A stretch of DNA of 64,000 bases from Stenotrophomonas tumulicola (GTDB taxonomy: Bacteria > Pseudomonadota > Gammaproteobacteria > Xanthomonadales > Xanthomonadaceae): contig NZ_JACGXS010000002.1 in the NCBI RefSeq assembly GCF_014117215.1, forward strand, positions 62,001-126,000, written 5' to 3'. Position numbers and translations under genes: made by a program. Below, piece after piece: positions 41,459-50,332 of this stretch; the first letter of the stretch is position 1, and the number at the start of each line of letters is the position of its first letter. Below the pieces are notes generated by a model. It saw only the letters and a list, made by a program, of their open reading frames with translations. It was not told the DNA's origin and searched no databases.

Positions 41459-44400
41459 GCACTGGCTCCATCGCTGGCCGCCGCCGTGCCCGTGGCGCGG
41501 CGACGACGTTGCAGGCGATCGAACGCCAAGTAGATCACCGGCGTGGTGAACAGCGTCAGCACCTGGCTGACCAGCAGGCCGCCGACCATCACCCAGCCCA
41601 GCGGCTGGCGCAGTTCAGCCCCGGAGCCACTGGCCAGCATCAGCGGCACCGCACCGAACAGGGCCGCCAGGGTGGTCATCAGGATCGGCCGGAAGCGCAG
41701 CAGTGCAGCCTGGTGGATGGCTTCGCGAGGGGCCATGCCGCGAGTGCGCTGCGCATCCAGCGCGAAGTCGATCATCATGATCGCGTTCTTCTTGACCAGG
41801 CCGATCAGCAGGATGATCCCGATCACCGCGATCAGGTCCAGGCTGCGCCCACTGATCCACAGTGCCGCCAGCGCGCCGACGGTGGCCGACGGCAGCGTGG
41901 ACAGGATGGTGATCGGGTGGATGAAACTCTCGTACAGCACGCCCAGCACGATGTACATCACCACCACGGCAGCGAGGATCAGCCACAGCGTGCTGGACAG
42001 CGAACTGTTGAACGCGGCCGCGGCGCCCTGCATGCGCAGGTCGATGCTGGCCGGCAGCGCGATCGCCGCGCGTGCTGCTTCAACGGCGGCGACCGCTTCC
42101 CCCAGCGATGCACCAGGTGCGGGATTGAACGACAGCGTGGCCGCAGGGAACTGGCCGACATGGTTGCGCAGCAGCGGGGCCGGCCCCTGTTCGATGCGTG
42201 CCACCGCTCCCAATGGCACGGTCTGCTGCTGCGCGTTGCGCACGCGCAGGCCGGCGATGGCATCCGGCCCCGGCTGGTGCGCCGGATCGGCTTCCAGCAC
42301 CACGCGGTACTGGCTGGCCTGGGTGAAGATGGTGGAGATCTGGCGTTGGCCGTAGGCGTCGTACAGCGCATCGGCCACGGCCTCCACCGATACGCCCAGG
42401 CGCGCGGCGGCATCACGGTCGATCACCACGCGCGCTTGCCGGCCCTGCATCTGCAGGTCGCTTGCCACGTCGGCCAGTGCCGGTGAACGGCGCAGTGCCT
42501 GCAACAGTTGTGGTGTCCACTCCTGCAGCGCCTGCATGTCCGGGCTGGTCAGGGTGAACTGGTATTGGCTGCGGCTGATGCGGTCTTCGATGCCCAGCTC
42601 CTGCACCGGTTGCAGGTACAGGGTGATGCCGGGAATGTCGGCCACGCGCCGTTGCAGGCGTGCCATCACCGTGGCGATATCGTCGCCACGTTCGCCGTGC
42701 GGTTTCAGCTCGATCAGCAGCCGCCCGGTGTTGAGCGCCGCATTGTTGCCGTCCACGCCGATGTACGACGACAGGCTTGCCACTGCCGGATCCTGTTCGA
42801 TCGCCTCGGCCAGGGCCAGCTGGCGCTCGCGCATGGCGCGGAAGGAAATCGCCTGCGGCGCCTCGCTGATGCCCTGGACCAGCCCGGCGTCCTGTACCGG
42901 GAAGAAACCCTTCGGCACCGCGACATACAGCGCGACGGTCAGCGCCAGGGTGGCCACCGTGGCCAGCAGCATCAACGGCTGGCGTTGCAGTACCCAGTGC
43001 AGCTGGCGATCGTAGGCGGCGATGATGCGGTCGAAGATGTCACCCGAGCGGGATGGCCCCTTGTGCGGGCGCAGGAAGCGGGCGCACAGCATCGGGGTCA
43101 AGGTCAGTGACACCAGCAGCGAGATGCCGATGGCCACGGCCAGGGTGATGGCGAACTCATGGAACAGCGCGCCGACCAGGTCGGCCATGAACAGCAGCGG
43201 GATCAACACCGCGATCAACGAAACCGTCAGTGACACCAGGGTGAAGCCGATTTCGCGCGCGCCGTTCAAGGCAGCCTCGCGCGGGCTCTCGCCTTCTTCC
43301 AGGTGGCGTGCGATGTTCTCCAGCATCACGATGGCATCGTCGACCACGAAGCCGGTGGCGACGGTCAACGCCATCAAGGTGAGGTTGTTGAGCGAGAAAC
43401 CGGCCAGCAGCATCACCGCGAACGTGCCCACCAGCGACAACGGCACCGCCACGCTGGGAATCAGGGTGGCCGGGATGTTGCGCAGGAACACGAAGGTCAC
43501 CAGCACCACCAGGCCGATCGCCAGTACCAGCTCTTTCTGCACGCCGCGCACGGAGGCACGGATCGATTCGGTGCGGTCGCTCAATACCTCCATCCGCACT
43601 CCGGCGGGCAGCGCGGCCTGCAGTTGCGGCAGCAGGCTGCGCACCTGTTCCACCACCGCGATGACATTGGCGCCGGGCTGGCGCTGGATGTTCACCAGCA
43701 CCGCCGGGGTGGTGCCGGACCATGCGGCCAGCTGCCGGTTCTCGGCGCCATCGGTGATGGTCGCCACGTCGCCCAGCCGCAGCGGCGCGCCGTCGCGCCA
43801 GCTCAGCACCAACGCGCGGTATTCCTCCACGCTGCGCATCTGGTCGTTGGCATCAAGCATCACCGCACGGATCGGGCCATCGAAGCTGCCCTTGGGCAGG
43901 TTGACGTTGGCCGCCGCGATCGCCGTGCGGATATGGTCCATGCCCAGCCCGTTGGCGGCCAGTGCGGCCGGGTTGACCTGGATGCGCACTGCTGGACGCT
44001 GGCCACCGGCCAGGCTGACCAGGCCGACGCCGGGCAGCTGCGCCAGGCGCTGTGCGACGCGCGTATCGACCAGGTCGTGCACCTGCGGCAGGGCGATGCC
44101 CTGCGAGGTCACCGCCAGGGTCAGGATCGGGGTGTCGGCCGGATTGACCTTGCGGTAAACCGGCGGCACCGGCAGGTCATCGGGCAGGAAACCGTCGGCG
44201 GCGTTGATCGCTGCCTGCACATCCTGCTCGGCCACGCCCAGCGATACCTCCAGTGCGAACTGCAGGGTGATCACCGACGCGCCGCCGGAACTGGTGGAAG
44301 CGATCTGCTTCAGGCCGGGAATCTGCCCCAGCTGCTTTTCCAGCGGTGCGGTGACCATGCGCGTGGTCAGTTCCGGGCTGGCACCGGGATACAGCGTGGT

Positions 44401-44541
44401 GACCTGGATGATCGGGTAGTCCACCTGCGGCAATGCAGCCACCGGCAGCAGCCGATAGGACAGCCCGCCGGCCAGCAGCAGCGCCACCATCAGCAGGGTC
44501 GTGGCGACCGGGCGCAGGATGAAGGGACGCGACAGGTTCAT
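41455..44541 (-). CDS. mdtB: RND multidrug efflux permease, MdtB/SmeJ-like
   Basis: First RND subunit, 1028 residues, clearly paralogous to the adjacent MdtC. N-terminal [41 protein letters not shown] and TM4 [18 protein letters not shown] are visible. In E. coli MdtBC, MdtB and MdtC assemble in a 2:1 ratio; that stoichiometry is likely here but not shown. Its start overlaps the mdtA stop (ATGA). Confidence 0.94.
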   Translation of the reverse strand: MNLSRPFILRPVATTLLMVALLLAGGLSYRLLPVAALPQVDYPIIQVTTLYPGASPELTTRMVTAPLEKQLGQIPGLKQIASTSSGGASVITLQFALEVSLGVAEQDVQAAINAADGFLPDDLPVPPVYRKVNPADTPILTLAVTSQGIALPQVHDLVDTRVAQRLAQLPGVGLVSLAGGQRPAVRIQVNPAALAANGLGMDHIRTAIAAANVNLPKGSFDGPIRAVMLDANDQMRSVEEYRALVLSWRDGAPLRLGDVATITDGAENRQLAAWSGTTPAVLVNIQRQPGANVIAVVEQVRSLLPQLQAALPAGVRMEVLSDRTESIRASVRGVQKELVLAIGLVVLVTFVFLRNIPATLIPSVAVPLSLVGTFAVMLLAGFSLNNLTLMALTVATGFVVDDAIVMLENIARHLEEGESPREAALNGAREIGFTLVSLTVSLIAVLIPLLFMADLVGALFHEFAITLAVAIGISLLVSLTLTPMLCARFLRPHKGPSRSGDIFDRIIAAYDRQLHWVLQRQPLMLLATVATLALTVALYVAVPKGFFPVQDAGLVQGISEAPQAISFRAMRERQLALAEAIEQDPAVASLSSYIGVDGNNAALNTGRLLIELKPHGERGDDIATVMARLQRRVADIPGITLYLQPVQELGIEDRISRSQYQFTLTSPDMQALQEWTPQLLQALRRSPALADVASDLQMQGRQARVVIDRDAAARLGVSVEAVADALYDAYGQRQISTIFTQASQYRVVLEADPAHQPGPDAIAGLRVRNAQQQTVPLGAVARIEQGPAPLLRNHVGQFPAATLSFNPAPGASLGEAVAAVEAARAAIALPASIDLRMQGAAAAFNSSLSSTLWLILAAVVVMYIVLGVLYESFIHPITILSTLPSATVGALAALWISGRSLDLIAVIGIILLIGLVKKNAIMMIDFALDAQRTRGMAPREAIHQAALLRFRPILMTTLAALFGAVPLMLASGSGAELRQPLGWVMVGGLLVSQVLTLFTTPVIYLAFDRLQRRRRATGTAAASDGASA

Positions 44542-45704
44542 GTGCCTGCCTGCGCTGCGTCCTCGGTGATGATGCGTACCGCGCTGCCGTCTTCCAGTCC
44601 GTCGATGCCTTCCACCACCACTTTCTCACCGGCCTGCAGGCCGCTGTGCACCGAAACGCGGGTGCCGTCAGCCGGCCCCAGCACCACGTCGCGTCGCTGT
44701 GCCTTGTTGCCTTCGTCGATGACATGCACGTAGTTGCCCTTGCTGCCGAACTGCACTGCCGCGTCAGGGATCACCACCGCGGCCTGTTCGCCGAGCTGCA
44801 GGCGGATGTTGACGAACTGGTTCGGGAACAGCGCCTCATCGGCGTTGGCGAACAGCGCGCGCAGCTTCAGCGTGCCGGTGCCGGTGTCGATCAGGTTGTC
44901 CACGCTGGACAGCGTGCCGTGCGCGAGCGCGCGACGTTCCTCGCGGTCCCAGGCCTGTACCGCCAGGGCGGGTTGCGTGCGTACCGCATCCAGCAGCGCC
45001 GGCAGCTCGGGCTCGGGCACGGTGAACAGCACGCTGATCGGTGCGGTCTGTGCCAGCGTGACAAGCCCGTCGGCATCGCTGCTGCGGACCAGGTTGCCCA
45101 TGTCTACCCGACGCAGGCCGACACGTCCGCTTACCGGCGCGGTGATGCGGGTGTACTGCAACTGCAGGCGCGCTTCGTCCACCGTGGCCTGGTCGCTCTG
45201 TCGCCGGCCCTGCAGCTGCCGCACCTTGCTCTGCTGGTCGCTCAGTTCCTGTGCGGACACATAGTCCTGCGCCTGCAGTTCGCGGAAGCGCTGCAGCTGG
45301 CGTTCGGCATTTTCCAGTTCGGCCAGGTTCTGCTGCTGGGTGCCTTGCGCCTGTGCCAGCAGCACCTGGTACGGCCGCGGGTCGATCTGGGCCAGCAGGG
45401 TGCCGGCATCCACGTGCTGGCCTTCGTGGAAGTGCAGCTTCAGCAGTTCGCCATCCACGCGGCTGCGTACCACCACGTTATGCAGCGGCGTCACCGTGCC
45501 GATGGCTTTCAGCCGCAGTTGCAGTGGTTCGGCGCTGGCGCGTGCCACGCGCACCGGCGTGGCCTTGGCATTGTCCTCGTTGCTGGTCGCATCGTCGGCA
45601 GCGTGTGGCCAGGCCCACCACGCCAGCAGTCCGGCGATGGGCAGGGAAGCGGCCAGCAGCAACGTGCGGGCACGACGGAAGCGCGACGGATCAGCGACGG
45701 ACAT
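44538..45704 (-). CDS. mdtA: RND efflux membrane-fusion protein, MdtA/SmeI-like
   Basis: Periplasmic adaptor of the MdtABC-type pump. In the 388-residue protein an N-terminal membrane segment (12-31) is followed by the HlyD/AcrA layout: a first lipoyl half ([16 protein letters not shown]), a coiled-coil hairpin (about 110-185, Gln/Leu-rich), the second lipoyl half ([15 protein letters not shown]) and beta-barrel domains. First gene of the mdtABC operon; the upstream 220 bp hold its promoter and an inverted repeat CATGACC-TT-GGTCATG (45876-45891) that may be an operator. Confidence 0.92.
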   Translation of the reverse strand: MSVADPSRFRRARTLLLAASLPIAGLLAWWAWPHAADDATSNEDNAKATPVRVARASAEPLQLRLKAIGTVTPLHNVVVRSRVDGELLKLHFHEGQHVDAGTLLAQIDPRPYQVLLAQAQGTQQQNLAELENAERQLQRFRELQAQDYVSAQELSDQQSKVRQLQGRRQSDQATVDEARLQLQYTRITAPVSGRVGLRRVDMGNLVRSSDADGLVTLAQTAPISVLFTVPEPELPALLDAVRTQPALAVQAWDREERRALAHGTLSSVDNLIDTGTGTLKLRALFANADEALFPNQFVNIRLQLGEQAAVVIPDAAVQFGSKGNYVHVIDEGNKAQRRDVVLGPADGTRVSVHSGLQAGEKVVVEGIDGLEDGSAVRIITEDAAQAGT

Positions 45705-45890
45705 GGGGCATCCTGCACCCTGCGCAGGCGCAGGGAATTACGGCGCCGGACGCACGGCTGCGCGGCCTGGCAACGAGGGAAAGGGTTGTCTGGCGGGGCC
45801 GCAGGGGCAGCGTGGCTGGATACCGCCGCGATGCGACGGGCGCGTCATGTTAGCCGGAAGCGGCATGGATTTCCGCATGACCTTGGTCAT

Positions 45891-45920
45891 GGGGCCAGGT
45901 TCCTTCGGGAATCCGGCCCC
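45891..45920 (-). terminator. UUCG-loop hairpin after the TRIC gene
   Basis: GGGGCC / GGCCCC outer stem and TTCC / GGAA inner stem closed by a TTCG tetraloop, eight bases beyond the TRIC stop. No U-tract follows, so it may be an RNA 3'-end stabiliser rather than a terminator. Confidence 0.45.
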
Positions 45921-45927
45921 ATGCGCC

Positions 45928-46545
45928 TCAATGCACTTCGTCGTGATACACGAACTTCGGCATTTCCCAGCGGTAGTGGATCGCCAGCAGGCGCAGCGCG
46001 AAGCCGCCGGCCAGGCAGCACAGGATGGCCACGTTGTCGGCCACGCCCCAGCGCAGCAACAGCAGGTAGGCGGCGCCGGTAAGCAATGACACGATGGCGT
46101 ACAGCTCCTTCTGGAAGATCAGCGGTACTTCGTTGCACAGGATGTCGCGCAACACGCCGCCGAAGGCGCCGGTGAGCATGCCGGCGATCAGCACGATCGG
46201 CGTGGCATGGCCGCCTTCACGGGCGATCGCGCAGCCGATCAGGGTGAAGGCGATCAACCCCAGTCCATCCAGCACCAGGAACGTGCGACGGAAATGGTGC
46301 ATCCAGCGTGCCAGCCAGGTGGCGATCAGTGCGGCGCACATGGTGAAGCCGAGGAACTCCGGGTGTTCCACCCAGGCCAATGGGTAGTGGCCGAGGATAA
46401 TGTCGCGCAGCGATCCTCCGCCAAGGGCGGTGACGCAGGCGATCATCACCACGCCGAACAGGTCCATGCGGCGCCGGCCAGCGGCGAGCGCGCCGGTCAT
46501 GGCTTCGGCGGAAATGGCAATGAGATAGATGATGGACAGCAACAT
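45928..46545 (-). CDS. TRIC/UPF0126 family membrane protein, glycine-riboswitch controlled
   Basis: Inner-membrane protein of 205 residues with about seven hydrophobic helices in two internal repeats. Each repeat contains a GG-x-LRDI motif (ALGGGSLRDIILGHYP and AFGGVLRDILCNEVP), the signature of trimeric intracellular cation channel/UPF0126 proteins. The leader RNA is a tandem glycine riboswitch, so glycine transport or a glycine-linked role is likely (inference). The start at 46545 has GGAG seven bases upstream. Confidence 0.9.
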   Translation of the reverse strand: MLLSIIYLIAISAEAMTGALAAGRRRMDLFGVVMIACVTALGGGSLRDIILGHYPLAWVEHPEFLGFTMCAALIATWLARWMHHFRRTFLVLDGLGLIAFTLIGCAIAREGGHATPIVLIAGMLTGAFGGVLRDILCNEVPLIFQKELYAIVSLLTGAAYLLLLRWGVADNVAILCCLAGGFALRLLAIHYRWEMPKFVYHDEVH

Positions 46546-46633
46546 GGGCAGGCTCCGGACGCGGTAGGGCCGGCCACGCCGCGTACCTGCCGTTGCCTGC
46601 GCAACGACGAACGAAGCTGGCCGGTGCCGCTCC

Positions 46634-46812
46634 CGCTGTCCTTTTGCCTGAGAGTTCAGCGGCGTGTGCCGCGTGCCCCTTCGGCGGGTCCGGATGGACC
46701 TCTCTCCAGCTCGGCGAGTCGGATGCATGGTTGATGGGGTCCAACCCCACCGGCCTGAGCGATCATGGGAGCCTGCGCCTTCGGCGGGTGCCTGCCTGGC
46801 ACCTCTCTCCTG
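46634..46812 (-). ncRNA. Tandem glycine riboswitch
   Basis: On the minus strand two aptamers lie in series. Aptamer I (about 46812-46747) has GGAGAGA, CGCCGAAGG and CTCAGGC. After a linker containing GGGGTTGGACCCC, aptamer II (about 46711-46634) has GGAGAGA, CGCCGAAGGGGCA, ACTCTCAGGC and AAAAGGACAG, the near-invariant gcvT/glycine core. It lies 88 bp before the TRIC gene with no obvious terminator in between, so control may be translational. Confidence 0.95.
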
Positions 46813-46863
46813 CATCCGGGCACCAGTGTAACCGCTGCACTGCAACAAGCGATAATCGCGGGC

Positions 46864-47184
46864 ATGGCCCGCTCTTCCGTCCCCTGGTTCCTGTACCTGC
46901 TCGAATGCCGTGATGGCAGCTACTACGCGGGCATCAGCACCGATGTACAGGCGCGTTTCGCCATGCACCTGGCCGGCAAGGGCGCGCGCTATACCCGCTC
47001 ACGGCCACCGCTGCGGATAGTGGCGGTGCGCCAGTATGCGGACCGGGCGGAAGCATCGCGCGCGGAGTGGCAGCTGAAACAACAGCCCCGGGCGCGCAAG
47101 CTGGCGTGGCTGGCGTCCGCCGAGCATGGCTCGGCGCTACCAGAGCGGACCCCGGTAGCGCCGAAGGCAGGTAATTCCCGTTAG
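46864..47184 (+). CDS. GIY-YIG nuclease-family protein
   Basis: Small 106-residue protein with a single GIY-YIG domain: [18 protein letters not shown] at the N terminus, a conserved arginine in [16 protein letters not shown] and EWQLKQ. Members of this YhbQ/UPF0213 group lack a known substrate; a role in DNA repair is proposed for some. Divergent from the riboswitch-controlled TRIC gene. Its last codons (SAEHGSAL) are encoded by a REP element, so the C-terminal tail was probably altered by repeat insertion. Confidence 0.87.
   Translation: MARSSVPWFLYLLECRDGSYYAGISTDVQARFAMHLAGKGARYTRSRPPLRIVAVRQYADRAEASRAEWQLKQQPRARKLAWLASAEHGSALPERTPVAPKAGNSR
47118..47140 (-). repeat. REP element inside the 3' end of the GIY-YIG gene
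   Basis: CGCCGAGCATGGCTCGGCG followed by CTAC, the reverse orientation of the GTAG-type REP. It is translated as SAEHGSAL near the end of the GIY-YIG protein. A partial copy (CCATGCTCGGCG) follows at 47264-47275. Confidence 0.85.
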
Positions 47185-47296
47185 TGCCGAAGGCGGCGGC
47201 AGGAGCCGCTGCCAACGTCGCTTGCGACGGCCCGAAGGGTGCCGGGCAGGAAGACCGGCATAGCCATGCTCGGCGAGCGCAGGGGTAAGACACCGC

Positions 47297-48580
47297 TCAG
47301 TCGCGCGGCGGTTCCTTCGGCGGCTTCACGTCGCCGAATATGATCCGCGCGCTGCGCTGGTAGCTCCAGTACGCCACCGCCCAGTTCAGCAGTACCACCA
47401 TGCGGTTGCGGAAACCGATCAGGAAGAACACGTGCGCGGCCAGCCAGAACCACCAGGCCAGCACGCCCGACAACTGCAGCCTGCCCAGGTGCACGATCGC
47501 CGCCATGCGGCCGATGGTGGCCAGGTTGCCATAGTCGGCGTACTTGAATGGCCCGGGCTCCGGCTTGCCGTGCAGGCGGGCGCGAAGGGTGTCGGCCACG
47601 TGCTTGCCCATCTGCTTGGCGGCCGGCGCTACGCCCGGGACCGGGCGCCCGTCGGCCTGGGTCAATGCGGCCAGGTCGCCGGCCACGAACAGTTCCGGGT
47701 GGTCGGGAAGGGTAAGGTCCGGCAGTACCTGCACGCGGCCCGCACGGTCCAGCGGCACGTCCAGCGTGGCGCCCAGTGGCGAGGCCGCTACGCCCGCCGC
47801 CCACACCACCGTGCGTGCGGGAATGAACTGCTCGCCCAGTTGGAAACCGAAGCTGTCGATGGCGCTGACCGGAGTGCCGGTGACCACTTCCACGCCCAGT
47901 TTCTCCAACTGCCGGCGCGCCTTCAGTGACAGCGTTTCCGGGAACGAGGACAGCACGCGTGGGCCGGCTTCGACCAGCCGCACCTTGGCCGAGGCCGGAT
48001 CGATGTGGCGGAACTCGTTGCGCAGGGTGTGCCGCGCGATTTCGGCCAGCGTACCGGCCAGCTCCACGCCGGTGGGGCCACCGCCGACCACCGCGAAACT
48101 GAGCCATGCGGCCTTTTTCCCCGGGTCCGGCTCGGCCTCGGCGCGCTCGAATGCCAGCAACAACTTACGACGCAAGGCGATGGCGTCATCCAGTGTCTTC
48201 AGGCCAGGCGCGTCCTTGGCCCACTCGTCATGGCCGAAGTAGGCATGGGTGGCGCCGCTGGCCAACAGCAGGCTGTCGTATTCCAGCGTGGCGCCATCGG
48301 CCAGGTGCACGTTGCGCGCCTGCTTGTCGATGCGGATCACCTCGCCCAGCCGCACTTCGACGTTGCGTTGGTGGCCCAGGATGTGCCGCAGCGGCGCGGC
48401 GATGTCCGGGGCTGACAGGCCGGCCGTCGCGACCTGGTACAGCAGCGGTTGGAACAGGTGGTGGTTGCGTCGGTCGACCAGGGTGATGCGGATGCGCTCG
48501 CTGGCCAGGGCACGGGTGGCCCAGAGACCGGCGAAGCCGCCGCCGACGACGACCAGGTGGGGGGTGCGCTCGCGCGTCAT
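47297..48580 (-). CDS. ndh: Type II NADH dehydrogenase
   Basis: Single-subunit, non-proton-pumping NADH:quinone oxidoreductase on the inner membrane face. The 427-residue flavoprotein has an FAD-binding VVVGGGFAGLWATRAL near residue 10, an NAD-binding VVGGGPTGVELAGTLAEI near 160, and GDLAALTQADG near 300. The C-terminal part is hydrophobic (WWFWLAAHVFFLIGF), the membrane anchor. Start 48580 chosen over 48625 because CTGGAG lies just upstream and the protein then begins near the FAD motif. Confidence 0.92.
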   Translation of the reverse strand: MTRERTPHLVVVGGGFAGLWATRALASERIRITLVDRRNHHLFQPLLYQVATAGLSAPDIAAPLRHILGHQRNVEVRLGEVIRIDKQARNVHLADGATLEYDSLLLASGATHAYFGHDEWAKDAPGLKTLDDAIALRRKLLLAFERAEAEPDPGKKAAWLSFAVVGGGPTGVELAGTLAEIARHTLRNEFRHIDPASAKVRLVEAGPRVLSSFPETLSLKARRQLEKLGVEVVTGTPVSAIDSFGFQLGEQFIPARTVVWAAGVAASPLGATLDVPLDRAGRVQVLPDLTLPDHPELFVAGDLAALTQADGRPVPGVAPAAKQMGKHVADTLRARLHGKPEPGPFKYADYGNLATIGRMAAIVHLGRLQLSGVLAWWFWLAAHVFFLIGFRNRMVVLLNWAVAYWSYQRSARIIFGDVKPPKEPPRD

Positions 48581-48684
48581 CGCGTAGCTCCAGGAGGTGG
48601 GGGCGATGGGATGATCGCATGTCACGCCGGGGCACGCCGTGCTGGAACATACTGTCCCCTGCCTACCGTCAGCCTGGAGTTGGT

Positions 48685-49509
48685 ATGTCCGAGCCCGAAA
48701 AGCGCATCGCCCTGTTGATCGATGCCGACAATGCGCCAGCTGCGAAGATCGAGGAGGTGCTGGCCGAGGTTGCCCGTCACGGCGTGGCCAATGTACGCCG
48801 TGCCTATGGCAACTGGAAAAGCCCGAACCTGAAAAGCTGGGAAGCGGTGCTGCACGAATACGCGATCCGGCCGATCCAGCAGTTCGCCTACAGCCGCGGC
48901 AAGAATGCCTCCGACATGGCGATGGTCATCGATGCGATGGACCTGCTGTACGCGCGCAACCTCGATGGATTTGCCATCGTCTCCAGCGATGCCGATTTTA
49001 CCCCGCTGGTGATGCGCCTGCTGACCGACGGAGTGAAGGTGTATGGCTTCGGCGAGAAGAAGACACCGGAACCCTTCGTCAACGCCTGTTCGAAGTTCAC
49101 CTACGTGGAGGCGCTGGGACAGGCACATTCCGGCCCACCGGAAGCAGAAGCGGAGGCCGGCGCTGCCGTGCCGGGTGAAAGCAGCGGCGAAGCACGGCCG
49201 CGCAAGACCGGTGCGGAAATGCGCAGCGATACCAAGCTGGTGAACCTGCTGCGCCGCGCGGTGGCATCGGCCGAGGGCGACGACGGCTGGTCGCACCTGG
49301 GGCCGGTCGGCAGCCAGATCGGCAACCAGGCTTCGTTCGATCCGCGCAACTATGGCTACGGCAAGCTCAGCGACCTGTTGGCGGCGATCGGATTGTTCGA
49401 AATGAAGAAGGACGGCAAGTCATCCTACGCCCGCGCATTGGCGAAGAAGCCGGCGGCCAAGCCGGCGACCAAGCGGGCGGCAAAAGCCGGCAAGGCCGAT
49501 GCCGCGTGA
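48685..49509 (+). CDS. NYN-domain RNase with OST-HTH/LOTUS domain
   Basis: Probable RNA-processing protein of 274 residues. The N-terminal NYN/PIN-like nuclease domain (about 5-150) has the acidic residues LLIDADN (D13, D15) and SSDADF. A C-terminal OST-HTH/LOTUS-like domain (about 180-250, SDTKLVNLLRRAV to KLSDLLAAIGLFEM) follows, then a Lys/Ala-rich tail. The architecture matches LabA/DUF88-type proteins. The start at 48685 has CTGGAG upstream. Divergent from ndh. Confidence 0.87.
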   Translation: MSEPEKRIALLIDADNAPAAKIEEVLAEVARHGVANVRRAYGNWKSPNLKSWEAVLHEYAIRPIQQFAYSRGKNASDMAMVIDAMDLLYARNLDGFAIVSSDADFTPLVMRLLTDGVKVYGFGEKKTPEPFVNACSKFTYVEALGQAHSGPPEAEAEAGAAVPGESSGEARPRKTGAEMRSDTKLVNLLRRAVASAEGDDGWSHLGPVGSQIGNQASFDPRNYGYGKLSDLLAAIGLFEMKKDGKSSYARALAKKPAAKPATKRAAKAGKADAA

Positions 49510-49569
49510 TGGGGTTATGGTAACGGTCCCGCGCCTGACGGGCGCACGTTTGCCTGCAAGGAAAAATAC

Positions 49570-50190
49570 ATGCTGAAAATATGGGGCCGGCGCAATTCCA
49601 GCAACGTGCGCAAGGTAGTGTGGTGTGCCGAGGAAATCGGGCTGCCGTATGAATCCATCGAGGTGGGGGGCAGCTTCGGTGGAACGCAGTCGGCCGATTA
49701 CCAGGCCATGAATCCCAACGGGCTGGTGCCGGCCATCGAAGACAATGGCCTGCCGCTGTGGGAATCCAATGCCATCGTGCGTTATCTGTCGGCACGCTAT
49801 GCGCTGGGTAGCCTGTACCTGGAAGATCCGGCCGAGCGCGCGCATGGCGAGAAGTGGATGGACTGGACCACCTCGCGCATGGCGCCGGTATACAGCGAGC
49901 TGATCTGGGGCGTGATGCGCACTGCGCCGGCGGACCGCGACGAGGCGCGCATCAGTGCGGCGCTGGTCAAGGCAGGAGACCTGCTGGGCATGGCCGATGC
50001 GGCGCTGGCCAGGCAGCCATGGTTGTCTGGCGATGCCTTCGCGATGGGCGACATACCGCTCGGCGCGCTGGTGTATGCATGGTATGAAATGCCGATCCAG
50101 CGTCCGGACCTGCCGCACCTGGCGGACTGGCATGCACGCCTGCGCGAACGCCCCGCCTACCAGCGTGGCGTGATGACGCCGATGACCTGA
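49570..50190 (+). CDS. Glutathione S-transferase family protein
   Basis: Cytosolic glutathione transferase of 206 residues: thioredoxin-fold domain (1-80) with the RRNSSNVRKV catalytic-serine region, NPNGLVPAI and ESNAIVRYL glutathione-binding motifs, and a helical C-terminal domain (90-200). Substrate unknown. Stands alone behind AAGGAA; converges on priA across a REP pair. Confidence 0.88.
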   Translation: MLKIWGRRNSSNVRKVVWCAEEIGLPYESIEVGGSFGGTQSADYQAMNPNGLVPAIEDNGLPLWESNAIVRYLSARYALGSLYLEDPAERAHGEKWMDWTTSRMAPVYSELIWGVMRTAPADRDEARISAALVKAGDLLGMADAALARQPWLSGDAFAMGDIPLGALVYAWYEMPIQRPDLPHLADWHARLRERPAYQRGVMTPMT

Positions 50191-50225
50191 GCAGGTTGGT
50201 GCGGGTAGCGCCCAGCCTGAGGTGG

Positions 50226-50320
50226 GTAGCGCCGAGCCATGCTCGGCGAGCACGCGGTAGGCGGTATTGGCCGGGCGTCATGAGGTCCGACGCAATCCGC
50301 CGAGCATGGCTCGGCGCTAC
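50226..50320. repeat. Inverted pair of REP elements
   Basis: GTAG plus CGCCGAGCCATGCTCGGCG (50226-50248) and its exact reverse complement (50298-50320) flank 49 bp between the convergent gst and priA genes. A partial GTAGCGCCCAGCC copy lies just before (50205-50217). The pair can form single hairpins or one long cruciform and may end transcription from both sides. Confidence 0.85.
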
Positions 50321-50332
50321 CACGGACAATGG

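Noticed and set aside
45876..45891. Inverted repeat CATGACC-TT-GGTCATG as an mdtABC operator
   Set aside because: Position is plausible, but a 7-bp dyad with a free spacer is expected by chance; mentioned only as a possibility with mdtA.
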